Assembly: GCA_902515355.1 (NCBI GenBank)
Contig: CABXUA010000004.1
Span: 1-60,066, forward strand
Direction: 5' to 3'
DNA length: 60,066 bases
Origin: an uncultured Pelagibacteraceae bacterium
Lineage (GTDB): Bacteria; Pseudomonadota; Alphaproteobacteria; Pelagibacterales; Pelagibacteraceae
Below are positions 1 through 8,220 of the stretch, piece by piece. A model generated the notes under the pieces. The model saw nothing but the letters and a program-made list of their open reading frames with translations. It searched no databases and was not told the origin of the DNA. The position numbers and the translations under genes were made by a program. How positions within the stretch are numbered: position 1 is the first letter of the stretch; each line of letters starts with the position of its first letter.

Positions 1-587
1 TGGAAAGTAAGGACGATAAAAAAAATCTCGATGACGAATTGAAAAAAACTCATCTTTCGTCAGAAAGCAAGAAAAAAGAGGAAAACGAGGTAAAAAAAGA
101 TCAAACTACTGAAGAAAAATTTAAAGATACCGAGGAAAAATTATTAAGAACCCTTGCTGAACTTGAAAATCAAAGAAGGAGGTTTGAAAAAGAGACTAAA
201 GAAGCTTTTGAATATGGAGGCTTCAACTTTGCCAGAGAAATTTTAACTTTATTAGACAACTTGCAACGAGCCCAAACATCTATTAAAAATGACGAGGTTT
301 TAAAAAAAAGCAAAGAGCTAGAAAAATTCCTTGAAAATATAGAAATAATCGAAAAAGACTTAATTTCAATTTTTGAAAAAAATGGAATTAAAAAAATAAA
401 ATGCTTGAAGGAAAAATTTAATCCTAATTTGCATCAGGCTATGCTCGAGGTAGAAAATAATGATGAAAAACCAGGAGTAGTTATCCAAGAGATGCAACCT
501 GGATACATGTACGGAGAAAGGCTTCTTAGACCCTCATTTGTTGCAGTTTCAAAGAAAAAAACAGCAGATGATAAGAAAAAAGACTAA
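1..587 (+). CDS. grpE: GrpE nucleotide exchange factor (5' end just outside window)
   Basis: GrpE releases ADP from DnaK in the cytoplasmic Hsp70 cycle. The reading frame is open to the window edge, and the first visible bases (tg) would complete an ATG if the preceding base is A. The real start is therefore probably one base upstream, giving about 195 residues; a TTG at 39 is less likely. A charged, Lys/Glu-rich N-terminus is followed by a long coiled-coil helix (ALAELENQRRRFEKE-like region) and the C-terminal beta domain with the family signature PGYMYGERLLRPSFVAVSK. It precedes dnaK and dnaJ on the same strand, which is the usual chaperone order. Family assignment is secure; only the exact start is uncertain. 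Confidence 0.95.
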   Translation, partial: ESKDDKKNLDDELKKTHLSSESKKKEENEVKKDQTTEEKFKDTEEKLLRTLAELENQRRRFEKETKEAFEYGGFNFAREILTLLDNLQRAQTSIKNDEVLKKSKELEKFLENIEIIEKDLISIFEKNGIKKIKCLKEKFNPNLHQAMLEVENNDEKPGVVIQEMQPGYMYGERLLRPSFVAVSKKKTADDKKKD

Positions 588-605
588 AAAAATGAGAATT
601 CATGA

Positions 606-633
606 CTTGTAGAAATAAAAAAGACACCCATAT
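606..633 (+). promoter_or_regulatory. putative heat-shock (RpoH/sigma-32) promoter of dnaK
   Basis: CTTGTAG at 606-612 and CCCATAT at 627-633 are separated by 14 bases. This closely matches the sigma-32 consensus (CTTGAAA, 13-17 bases, CCCATnT). Transcription would begin near 640, leaving a short leader before an AGGAAAG ribosome site and the dnaK ATG at 664. The position upstream of dnaK supports the assignment. It is an inference from sequence only. Confidence 0.6.
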
Positions 634-663
634 AACAAGTATACAAAAGGAAAGAAAATAAAT

Positions 664-2589
664 ATGAGCAGAGTAATCGGAATTGATTTAGGAACAACAA
701 ATTCATGCGTTGCGGTCATGGAAGGATCGCAAGCAAAAGTTTTAGAAAATGCTGAAGGAACGAGAACTACACCTTCGGTTGTAGGCTTTTTAGATAAAGA
801 TGAAAAGTTAATTGGTCAACCAGCAAAAAGACAGGCTGTGACTAATCCAGAAAATACTATTTTTGCCACTAAAAGGTTAATAGGAAGAACGTTTGAAGAT
901 AGTTCAGTAAAAAAAGATATTGATAGAGTTCCATATAAAATTGTTAAATCAGAAAAAGGTGAAGCCTGGGTTGAAGGTAAAGGAAAAAAATATTCTCCAT
1001 CACAAATATCAGCTTTTGTTTTGCAAAAAATGAAAGAAACCGCAGAGAAATATTTGGGCCAAGCTGTTACTAAGGCAGTTATAACTGTTCCTGCTTACTT
1101 TAATGATGCTCAAAGACAAGCGACCAAAGATGCTGGAAAGATTGCTGGTTTAGAAGTATTAAGAATAATTAATGAACCAACTGCTGCATCATTAGCCTAT
1201 GGTTTAGACAAAAAAGGTGGAAAAAAAATTGCTGTCTATGATTTAGGTGGAGGTACATTTGATGTTTCTATTTTAGAAATTGGTGACGGGGTATTTGAGG
1301 TAAAATCTACAAACGGTGATACTTTTTTAGGAGGAGAAGATTTTGACGACGAAATAGTTAAATATTTAATAAACGAATTTAAAAAAGATAACGGAATAGA
1401 TCTAAGAAATGATAAACTTGCTTTACAAAGACTTAAGGAAGCTGCAGAGAAAGCTAAAATTGAATTGTCTTCAGCGACTCAAACGGAAATTAATCTGCCA
1501 TTTATAACCGCAGATAAAACTGGGCCTAAACATGTAAATTTAAAATTTACTAGAGCAAAATTAGAAGCTTTAGTTGAAGGTTTGATTGAAAAAACTTTAG
1601 CACCGTGCAAAACTGCCTTAAAAGACTCGGGATTTTCAGCAGCTGAAATAAATGAGGTAGTTTTAGTAGGTGGTATGACTAGAATGCCTAAAATTATAGA
1701 AACAGTTAAGAACTTTTTTGGCAAAGAGCCAAACAAAAGTGTAAATCCAGATGAAGTGGTAGCGATGGGAGCAGCTATTCAAGCTGGAGTGTTACAAGGA
1801 GATGTGAAGGATGTGCTTTTATTAGATGTTACTCCTTTATCATTGGGTATAGAAACTTTAGGTGGAGTTTCTACAAAATTAATAGATAAAAATACTACAA
1901 TACCAACAAAAAAAAGTCAGGTTTTCTCAACAGCGGAAGACAACCAACCTGCAGTATCTATAAGAGTTCTACAAGGTGAAAGAGAAATGGCGGCTGACAA
2001 TAAAATTTTAGGAAACTTCGAATTAGTTGGAATACCAAATGCACCTAGGGGAGTGCCACAAATCGAAGTAACTTTTGATATAGATGCAAACGGAATAGTA
2101 AATGTTTCTGCAAAAGATAAAGGTACTGGTAAGGAGCAAAAAATTCAGATTCAAGCATCTGGAGGTTTATCAGACGAAGAAATTAAAAAAATGGTTAAAG
2201 AAGCTGAAGCTAACAAGGATGCTGATAAAAAGAAAAGAGAGACAGTAGATGCAAGAAACCAAGCCGATAGTATCATTCACACTACGGAAAAGAGTTTAAA
2301 AGAACATGGTGATAAAATTTCTGCTGAAGAAAAGAAAGCTATAGAAACAGGAATATCTGAACTAAGAAATGCTCTTAAAGGCACAGATACAGAAGAAGTA
2401 AAAAAGAAAACTCAGAATTTAATTCAAGTTTCTATGAAGCTAGGTGAAGCTGTTTACAAAAGCCAACAAAAAGCAAAACCGAATAAACCAGATAACGATA
2501 AAAAAACTAAAGGTGATGACAAAGGAAAAGAAAATGTTGTCGATGCCGACTTTGAAGACGTAAAAGAAGACAAAGAAAAAAGCGCCTAA
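664..2589 (+). CDS. dnaK: Chaperone DnaK (Hsp70)
   Basis: ATP-dependent cytoplasmic chaperone that binds exposed hydrophobic peptides together with DnaJ and GrpE. The 641-residue length is typical. The actin-like ATPase domain opens with [15 protein letters not shown] and includes the phosphate loop [10 protein letters not shown] near residue 195. The conserved linker and start of the substrate-binding domain read [15 protein letters not shown] near residue 390. The protein ends in a Lys/Asp-rich tail with the bacterial VVDADFEDV motif. A heat-shock-like promoter lies in the 76-bp gap after grpE, so dnaK and dnaJ can be induced separately from grpE. No missing key residue was seen. Confidence 0.98.
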   Translation: MSRVIGIDLGTTNSCVAVMEGSQAKVLENAEGTRTTPSVVGFLDKDEKLIGQPAKRQAVTNPENTIFATKRLIGRTFEDSSVKKDIDRVPYKIVKSEKGEAWVEGKGKKYSPSQISAFVLQKMKETAEKYLGQAVTKAVITVPAYFNDAQRQATKDAGKIAGLEVLRIINEPTAASLAYGLDKKGGKKIAVYDLGGGTFDVSILEIGDGVFEVKSTNGDTFLGGEDFDDEIVKYLINEFKKDNGIDLRNDKLALQRLKEAAEKAKIELSSATQTEINLPFITADKTGPKHVNLKFTRAKLEALVEGLIEKTLAPCKTALKDSGFSAAEINEVVLVGGMTRMPKIIETVKNFFGKEPNKSVNPDEVVAMGAAIQAGVLQGDVKDVLLLDVTPLSLGIETLGGVSTKLIDKNTTIPTKKSQVFSTAEDNQPAVSIRVLQGEREMAADNKILGNFELVGIPNAPRGVPQIEVTFDIDANGIVNVSAKDKGTGKEQKIQIQASGGLSDEEIKKMVKEAEANKDADKKKRETVDARNQADSIIHTTEKSLKEHGDKISAEEKKAIETGISELRNALKGTDTEEVKKKTQNLIQVSMKLGEAVYKSQQKAKPNKPDNDKKTKGDDKGKENVVDADFEDVKEDKEKSA

Positions 2590-2613
2590 GATATAATAAA
2601 GGAGATACATCCT

Positions 2614-3741
2614 GTGGCAAAGAGAGATTATTATGATGTCTTAGGTGTTGGAAAAACCTCCACAAAAGAAGATATCAAAAGAGCATATAGAAAATTAGCT
2701 CTTAAATATCATCCAGATAAGACTAAAGGCGATAAAAAATCCGAAGAAAAATTTAAAGAAGCAAGTGAAGCTTATCACGTTTTATCTGACGAGAAAAGAA
2801 AAGCTAATTATGATCAATTTGGTCACGCGGCTTTTGAAGGTGCCGGAGGGGGTCAAGGTTTTAGTAACTTTGATTTTTCCTCATCATTTTCAGATATTTT
2901 TGAAGATTTTTTTGGAGACAGCTTTGGTGGAGGTTTTGACTCATCTTCAAGAAGATACAATAATAGAGGAAACGATTTAAGATACGACGTTAATATTTCT
3001 CTCGAGGATGCTTATAAAGGACTAGAAAAAAAAGTTAAGTACACAGCATATAAAAAATGTAAAGATTGTACTGGAAGTGGAGCAGCTAAAGGGTCAAAAC
3101 CAATTATATGTTCTTATTGTAATGGGAAAGGCAAAATTAGAACTAACCAAGGTTTTTTTACTATTCAACAAACTTGTCATAATTGTAGTGGTTATGGCGA
3201 AACTATCAGCAAACCTTGTAATAGTTGCAATGGTAATGGCAAAATTCAAGGACAGGAAAATGTATCTGTTAGGATTCCTAAAGGTGTAGATGATGGAACA
3301 AGAATAAGATTATCTGGTAAGGGTGAAGCTGGAACAAAAGGTGCGACATCTGGAGACTTATATTTATTTATATCTATTGATAATCACAACATATTTAAAA
3401 GATCAGAGGAAAATTTGTATTACGAATTACCCATAACATTTTCTGATGCTGCACTGGGGACAACTGTTGAAGTGCCATCTATAGACGGAGGTAAATCTAA
3501 AATTAAGATACCTTCAGGAACTCAGCACGGAAAACAACTTAGATTAAGAGGAAAAGGTATGCCAGTCCTAAGAAGAAGCACATTTGGTGATTTATATATT
3601 AGAATTGTTACGGAGGTTCCTGTATCATTATCCAAAAGACAAAAAGAAATTTTAGAGGAGTTTAAAAAAATAGAGGATGATAAACCAAATCCGATGATGA
3701 AATCATTTTTTGAAAAAGCTAAAAAATTTTGGAAAAATTAA
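2614..3741 (+). CDS. dnaJ: Chaperone DnaJ (Hsp40)
   Basis: Co-chaperone that delivers substrates to DnaK and stimulates its ATPase. It starts at GTG with a good ribosome site (AAAGGAGAT at 2598-2606). The J domain has the HPD tripeptide at residues 33-35, followed by a Gly/Phe-rich linker. Four zinc-finger repeats are present: [24 protein letters not shown] and CNSCNGNG. The C-terminal substrate-binding and dimerisation domains follow. At 375 residues it is a full-length class I DnaJ. It lies 24 bp after dnaK and is probably co-transcribed with it. Confidence 0.98.
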   Translation: MAKRDYYDVLGVGKTSTKEDIKRAYRKLALKYHPDKTKGDKKSEEKFKEASEAYHVLSDEKRKANYDQFGHAAFEGAGGGQGFSNFDFSSSFSDIFEDFFGDSFGGGFDSSSRRYNNRGNDLRYDVNISLEDAYKGLEKKVKYTAYKKCKDCTGSGAAKGSKPIICSYCNGKGKIRTNQGFFTIQQTCHNCSGYGETISKPCNSCNGNGKIQGQENVSVRIPKGVDDGTRIRLSGKGEAGTKGATSGDLYLFISIDNHNIFKRSEENLYYELPITFSDAALGTTVEVPSIDGGKSKIKIPSGTQHGKQLRLRGKGMPVLRRSTFGDLYIRIVTEVPVSLSKRQKEILEEFKKIEDDKPNPMMKSFFEKAKKFWKN

Positions 3742-3745
3742 TTAA

Positions 3746-3979
3746 ATGTTCAAATTAATAATTATTTATGAAATCGTATTTATTCTTTTTTGGAATATTC
3801 TTTACCATTCTAGTTCGGGAGTAGAAAACTGGTTCCAAGAAAGATTCCTTTCAGCTATTTATACAGTTTTATCTACGATGGCTTTGGGTTTCAGTATTGT
3901 CTATATTATTTATATGACTCTAAAAATATCAGGTATTTCAGAAAAATTAAAAAATATTAGAGATCCTAGAAAAAATTAG
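3746..3979 (+). CDS. Small two-span membrane protein of unknown function
   Basis: A 77-residue protein I do not recognise. Two hydrophobic stretches, near residues 3-20 (Ile/Phe/Trp-rich) and 35-62, are long enough to span the membrane, and the C-terminus is basic. It starts four bases after the dnaJ stop and ends four bases before dapB, so it is probably translated in the same transcript. Its position in a tight operon argues that it is a real gene. The placement beside chaperones does not by itself indicate a function. Confidence 0.7.
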   Translation: MFKLIIIYEIVFILFWNILYHSSSGVENWFQERFLSAIYTVLSTMALGFSIVYIIYMTLKISGISEKLKNIRDPRKN

Positions 3980-3983
3980 AGGA

Positions 3984-4760
3984 ATGAAAAAAATTAAACT
4001 AAGTATAACAGGCAGTTCAGGAAGAATGGGGAGGCACATAATAAACTCTGCTAAAAAAATAAAAAATTTTAAGATAATTTCAATTACTGAAAAAAAAGAA
4101 TTATCAAAAAAAATAGCTGGATTAAAACCTCAAATTAATTCTGAAAAAGCGTTTAAGAATGCAAATATCATAATTGATTTTACAGTACCTAAAAGTACAT
4201 TGGAAATTTTAAAAATTGCTAATAAATTAAAAAAGAAAGTAGTTATAGGAACTACTGGCTTCTCTAAAAGAGAGGAAAACCAAATAAGAAAATATTCTAA
4301 AAAAATACCAATACTTAAAGCAGGCAATATGAGCTTAGGAGTGAATCTTTTGATGTACTTAACTGAAATAGCTTCGAGATCATTAAATAATAATTTCCAA
4401 AGTAAAGTTTTTGAAATCCACCATAAACGAAAAAAAGATCATCCTTCAGGGACAGCATTAATGCTTGGGAAGGGTATAGCTGTAGGGAAAAAAAAAAATT
4501 TATATAATTTAATGGGTAAAAAATTTCTAAATAAAAAATCTTTTCCATATGGTAAAAAAATTAATTTTAATTCATTAAGAAAGGGATCGGTCGTAGGTAA
4601 ACATGAGGTTTCTTTCTCAAGTGGAAAAGAAACAGTTACTTTGAATCATGAAGCGTTTGACAGGGCACTTTTTGCTGAAGGTGCGCTGTTGGCAGCAAGA
4701 TGGATTAAAAGCAAAAAACCTGGCTTATATTCCATGAGAAATGTTTTGAACTTTAAGTAA
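3984..4760 (+). CDS. dapB: 4-hydroxy-tetrahydrodipicolinate reductase
   Basis: NAD(P)H-dependent reductase of the lysine/diaminopimelate pathway, making tetrahydrodipicolinate for lysine and peptidoglycan. The N-terminal Rossmann motif GSSGRMGR lies at residues 10-17. The catalytic and substrate segment HHKRKKDHPSGTA lies near residue 150, with the catalytic His pair and Lys. The 258-residue length is slightly below the E. coli enzyme, with a shorter surface region. An A10 run occurs near 4488, which is not unusual in this AT-rich sequence. It follows the small membrane gene by four bases. Confidence 0.97.
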   Translation: MKKIKLSITGSSGRMGRHIINSAKKIKNFKIISITEKKELSKKIAGLKPQINSEKAFKNANIIIDFTVPKSTLEILKIANKLKKKVVIGTTGFSKREENQIRKYSKKIPILKAGNMSLGVNLLMYLTEIASRSLNNNFQSKVFEIHHKRKKDHPSGTALMLGKGIAVGKKKNLYNLMGKKFLNKKSFPYGKKINFNSLRKGSVVGKHEVSFSSGKETVTLNHEAFDRALFAEGALLAARWIKSKKPGLYSMRNVLNFK

Positions 4761-4770
4761 ATTCTAGTAA

Positions 4771-5424
4771 GTGAGTAATAAAAAAAAGTCTAAAAATATC
4801 CTTAAGATTTTAAATCAAACCTACCCAAAAGTTCCAATTCCTTTAAATTATAAAAATATATTTACTCTTTTGATTTCTGTTTTGCTTTCAGCTCAATGCA
4901 CTGATGTAAATGTAAATAATGTGACCAAAAATATTTACCCAAAATATAATCATCCAAAACATTTTGTTAAATTAGGTAGAAAAAAAATTGAAAAATTGAT
5001 TAGAAGAATTGGTATCTTTAGAGTAAAAGCTAAAAGCATTTTTTATCTCTCAAAAATTCTTGTTAAAAAATACAATGGAAAAGTTCCAAGAACTTATGAG
5101 GAGCTTGAAAACCTTCCAGGTGTAGGTCATAAAACAGCTAGTGTTGTTATGTCTCAAGGTTTTGGTTATCCAGCGTTTCCTGTTGACACTCATATTCATC
5201 GCCTAGCTCAAAGATGGGGTTTAACTAATGGAAAGAGTGTAGTTCAAACTGAAAAAGATTTAAAAACAGTTTTTCCAAAGAAATATTGGAATAGACTCCA
5301 TTTGCAAATAATTTGGTATGGTAGAGAATACTGTAAAGCTAGAGAATGTTACGGTATAGCTTGTAAAATTTGCAAAAGTTGCTATCCAAATAGAAAAAAA
5401 CCAATTAAAACAAAAAAAGCTTGA
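4771..5424 (+). CDS. nth: Endonuclease III (DNA glycosylase/AP lyase) with variant Cys cluster
   Basis: Base-excision repair enzyme that removes oxidised pyrimidines. The helix-hairpin-helix LPGVGHKTASVV carries the catalytic Lys near residue 121, and VDTHIHR carries the catalytic Asp near 139. The C-terminal iron-sulphur region has five cysteines (188, 193, 198, 201, 204). The usual spacing is C-X6-C-X2-C-X5-C; here the canonical second position is not Cys, although the overall 17-residue span is kept. A 4Fe-4S cluster could still form with different ligands. It starts at GTG at 4771, ten bases after dapB, and is followed one base later by the PfkB-type kinase. Confidence 0.94.
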   Translation: MSNKKKSKNILKILNQTYPKVPIPLNYKNIFTLLISVLLSAQCTDVNVNNVTKNIYPKYNHPKHFVKLGRKKIEKLIRRIGIFRVKAKSIFYLSKILVKKYNGKVPRTYEELENLPGVGHKTASVVMSQGFGYPAFPVDTHIHRLAQRWGLTNGKSVVQTEKDLKTVFPKKYWNRLHLQIIWYGREYCKARECYGIACKICKSCYPNRKKPIKTKKA

Positions 5425-5425
5425 T

Positions 5426-6355
5426 ATGAAAATCTTGGGTATAGGCAATGCAATTGTAGATGTCATTTGTAAAGTAGATGATGCTTTCTTAACTAGCAAT
5501 AACTTAACGAAAAGCACTATGAAACTAGTTGATGAAATTCAATTTAAAAGTCTTTTGGCTAATTTAAAAATTGAAGAAACGATTTCAGGAGGTTCAGTAG
5601 CAAATACAATTGTTGGACTTTCACAATTAGGAAATGATGTTGGCTTTATTGGAAAAATAAGCAATGATAAATTAGGCATTAAATACGAAGAAGGTTTAAA
5701 AAAGGAAAAAGTAAAATACTTCTATTCGAAAAAAAAGGAAATTTTACCGACTGGTACTTGTTTAATATTAATTACACCAGACTCTGAAAGAACAATGTGT
5801 ACCTTTCTTGGAACCGCAGGCAAAATAAATGAGAATGACGTAGACATAAATGCTGTTAAAAACAGTGAAATTTTATTTCTTGAAGGTTACCTCTTGGATG
5901 AAGGGGAGCCTAAAAAGGCTTTCGATAAAGCTATTAAAAACTCAAATAAAGTTTCAATGTCCTTATCAGATTTATTTTGTGTAGAAAGACATAAAAAACA
6001 TTTTTTAGATTTAGTAAAAAATAAATTAGATATCACATTTGCTAATGAGCAGGAGATTGTGTCTCTTTTAGATGTTAAAAATTTTAATGACGTTATTGAA
6101 TTTTCAAAACAACTTAAAAAAACAATTATAATTACTAGAGGAGAAAAGGGATCAGTAGCAATTAATAATGAGGAAGTTGTTGAGTGTGAGAGCAGAAGAA
6201 ATCTTAAAATTGTCGACCTAACGGGTGCCGGTGATCTTTTTGCAGCTGGGTTTTTCCATGGTCAAATCAATAATTTAACAATTAAAGAAAGTTTGGAAAG
6301 AGGCACAGAGATGGCTTCAAAAATTATTCAAAAAATTGGCGCTAGACTAAATTAA
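5426..6355 (+). CDS. PfkB-family sugar/nucleoside kinase (adenosine kinase-like)
   Basis: ATP-dependent small-molecule kinase of the ribokinase fold. The N-terminal GGSVANT segment matches the substrate-binding glycine motif, and DLTGAGDLFAAGF near residues 265-275 is the PfkB signature with the catalytic Asp at about 270. The overall resemblance is to alphaproteobacterial adenosine kinase-like proteins, but substrate specificity cannot be read from sequence. At 309 residues it is full length. It starts one base after the nth stop. Its 3' end overlaps by 14 bp the end of the ArfA-like microgene on the opposite strand. Confidence 0.9.
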   Translation: MKILGIGNAIVDVICKVDDAFLTSNNLTKSTMKLVDEIQFKSLLANLKIEETISGGSVANTIVGLSQLGNDVGFIGKISNDKLGIKYEEGLKKEKVKYFYSKKKEILPTGTCLILITPDSERTMCTFLGTAGKINENDVDINAVKNSEILFLEGYLLDEGEPKKAFDKAIKNSNKVSMSLSDLFCVERHKKHFLDLVKNKLDITFANEQEIVSLLDVKNFNDVIEFSKQLKKTIIITRGEKGSVAINNEEVVECESRRNLKIVDLTGAGDLFAAGFFHGQINNLTIKESLERGTEMASKIIQKIGARLN

Positions 6356-6461
6356 TTTTTTTTTTTCTTTTGAAACTCCCCCTACCTTTTTTTGGTTTTA
6401 CAACTCTTTTTCTATATTTTCTGGTAAATAGTTCAATTGCAATTTTATTTCTTTTTTTCAA
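6342..6461 (-). CDS. arfA: ArfA-like ribosome-rescue microprotein
   Basis: A 39-residue, strongly basic ORF in the gap between the PfkB-type kinase and the response regulator. Reading the minus strand from TTG at 6461 to TAG at 6342 gives a central RVVKPKKGRGSF (residues 19-30) followed by KRKKK. This aligns by eye with the ArfA core in E. coli (RVEKNKKGKGSYMRK). ArfA recruits RF2 to ribosomes stalled on mRNAs without a stop codon. The TTG overlaps the TGA stop of the upstream regulator (TTGA), and GAAGG (plus strand 6471-6475) is a suitably spaced ribosome site, suggesting translational coupling. The protein is shorter than E. coli ArfA. Identity is inferred from one motif. Confidence 0.62.
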   Translation of the reverse strand: MKKRNKIAIELFTRKYRKRVVKPKKGRGSFKRKKKINLV

Positions 6462-7093
6462 ATCTTATAACCTTCTTTGCTATTAATAATAAAATTTTTA
6501 TCCTTAAATTCATCAATAATTTTTTTTCTCAATCGGTATATATGAGTTTCTACCGTGTGTGTATCTGCATCTGAAGCGTACTTCCAAACTGTCTCTAATA
6601 TAAATTTTTTCTTTAAAAAATCCTTTTTTATAAATAATAATTCTATTAGATGAATTTCTTTTTCAGTAACAATTACGAAAGAATTGTTTTTTTTAAGTTT
6701 TTTTTCATTTTTATCTAAAATGTAATCTTTTATTTCAATAGAGGAGTTTGAAGAAAATTTCTTTCTTGCGGATAATTCAACTACTTTTTTATTGAGTTCG
6801 TTAATATTAACTGGAATATTAAGCTTCTCGTCAAATTTAAAATTTTTAAAGTCTTTTAATTTACTAATCAGAATTTTATTTGAGGAAATTTCATTTAATG
6901 ATCTCTGTGCATTTTTATCTTTTAATATGGACTCATGAATTAACAAAACATCATATCTATTAGATAGTTCATTAATCTCGTTTTTCTTTATAAAACTCAA
7001 ATTAAAATTTAAATGTTCTTTAAGTTCTTTCAATGAATTGTTAAAATCACTCTCAGCGATACATAAAATATTAATTTTGTTATCAATATGCAT
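6458..7093 (-). CDS. OmpR/PhoB-type winged-helix regulator with degenerate receiver
   Basis: The C-terminal half (about residues 115-211) reads as a PhoB/OmpR winged-helix DNA-binding domain, with TEKEIHLIELL, the recognition-helix region DADTHTVETHIYRLRKKI and a final hairpin ending SKEGYKI. The N-terminal half has receiver-like length, but the expected phospho-acceptor position after the hydrophobic strand reads YDVLLIHESIL, with no clear acidic pocket or phospho-Asp. It may therefore act without phosphorylation. No histidine kinase is adjacent. Its ATG (7093) overlaps the ATG of the divergent YkuD gene within a palindromic ATGCAT, and its stop overlaps the ArfA-like start. Confidence 0.85.
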   Translation of the reverse strand: MHIDNKINILCIAESDFNNSLKELKEHLNFNLSFIKKNEINELSNRYDVLLIHESILKDKNAQRSLNEISSNKILISKLKDFKNFKFDEKLNIPVNINELNKKVVELSARKKFSSNSSIEIKDYILDKNEKKLKKNNSFVIVTEKEIHLIELLFIKKDFLKKKFILETVWKYASDADTHTVETHIYRLRKKIIDEFKDKNFIINSKEGYKI

Positions 7094-7579
7094 ATTAAAC
7101 TAAAAAATAAAAAAATATATTTTGGAGATTATAAGGTAAAATGTGCTATTGGTAAAAGAGGAATTTCATTCAAAAAAAAAGAAGGTGATGGTTTTACACC
7201 AAAAGGCTCATTTAGATTTAAATACTTATTCTACAGAAAAGATAGAGTTCTTAAAATCAAATCTTTCTTAAAAAAAATTGTAATAAAAAAAAATATGGGT
7301 TGGTGTGATGACCCAAAATCTAACTACTATAATAAATTAATAAAATTTCCTTTTAGATCTAGCGCAGAAAAACTTTATAAAAAAGAAAATATTTACGATA
7401 TAATTTTAGTAATTAATTATAACATTAGTCCAACAATAAAAGGAAAAGGAAGTGCTATATTTTTACATATAGCAAAAAAAAATTATAAACCAACAAAAGG
7501 ATGTGTAGCAATTTCAAAAAGAGATATGTACCTACTATTAAATTTTATAAATAAACGAACAAAGTTTTTTATTTCTTAA
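7088..7579 (+). CDS. YkuD-family L,D-transpeptidase-like protein
   Basis: The protein resembles the L,D-transpeptidase catalytic domain, which cross-links peptidoglycan or attaches proteins to it. A His at about 127 (IFLHIAKK) and Cys at about 139 (TKGCVAIS) form the expected H...(S/T)xGC active site. No signal peptide is evident at the ATG, so export is unclear; the protein begins directly with the domain. At 163 residues it is a minimal single-domain form. Its start shares an ATGCAT hexamer with the divergent regulator, and its 3' end overlaps the yggS end by 11 bp. Confidence 0.83.
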   Translation: MHIKLKNKKIYFGDYKVKCAIGKRGISFKKKEGDGFTPKGSFRFKYLFYRKDRVLKIKSFLKKIVIKKNMGWCDDPKSNYYNKLIKFPFRSSAEKLYKKENIYDIILVINYNISPTIKGKGSAIFLHIAKKNYKPTKGCVAISKRDMYLLLNFINKRTKFFIS

Positions 7580-8219
7580 CCCTTTCTCCAAATATAGCAG
7601 AGCCAATTCTTAAAAAAGAAGCATTGAAATTTAATGCAGTCTTGTAATCCCCTGACATCCCCATACTCAAATCCTTTAGTTTGAGAGTTGAATTTAAATT
7701 ACTTAAGAATTTAAAATGTTTTTCTTCCTGATCGTCATTTGGCGGAATCGTCATAAGACCTATTATATTTAAATTAGTTTCTTTTTGACAAAATTGATAA
7801 AAGTCATTTACATGCTTAGGGTTTAAGCCAGACTTTTGACCCTCCTCACCAACATTTACTTGAATAAAATAATTCAATTTTTTGTTAGAATTTATTTCGG
7901 CCTTATTTAATGTTTCTGCTAGTTTTTGATTATCTAAAGAATGTACATAGTGAAATATTTCAACAGCTTTCTTAGCTTTATTAGTTTGTAATTTACCAAC
8001 CATATGAAGTTTAATATCTATATTTTTTTCTAAAGTATTCATCCATTTTTTTTCAGCTTCTTGAACTTTGTTTTCACCAAAATGTAAATGACCATACTCA
8101 ATTAGTGGTTTTATTTGAGGTAAATCAAAAGTTTTACTAATTGCAACTATATTTGTTTTATAATTATTATTATCAATAAAAGATTTTATTTTATTATATC
8201 TTTCGATTATTATATTCAT
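7569..8219 (-). CDS. YggS/PLPBP-family pyridoxal phosphate homeostasis protein
   Basis: Single-domain PLP-binding protein of the alanine racemase fold; the family balances intracellular PLP and amino/keto acid pools and has no known catalytic role. The PLP lysine is in NIVAISKTF (Lys 29 from the chosen start), followed by HFGENKVQEA. Later come HMVGKLQTNK, GLMTIPP and the C-terminal MSGDYKTAL and RIGSAIFGER motifs. I chose the ATG at 8219 rather than an earlier in-frame start at 8240, because it gives the usual N-terminus and avoids overlapping the divergent gene at 8221. Only one base separates the two divergent start codons. Confidence 0.93.
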   Translation of the reverse strand: MNIIIERYNKIKSFIDNNNYKTNIVAISKTFDLPQIKPLIEYGHLHFGENKVQEAEKKWMNTLEKNIDIKLHMVGKLQTNKAKKAVEIFHYVHSLDNQKLAETLNKAEINSNKKLNYFIQVNVGEEGQKSGLNPKHVNDFYQFCQKETNLNIIGLMTIPPNDDQEEKHFKFLSNLNSTLKLKDLSMGMSGDYKTALNFNASFLRIGSAIFGERVKK

Positions 8220-8220
8220 A

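Noticed and set aside
4488-4497. A10 run in dapB as a phase-variable tract
   Set aside because: Runs of A are common throughout this AT-rich sequence, the frame is intact and dapB is essential, so switching is unlikely.
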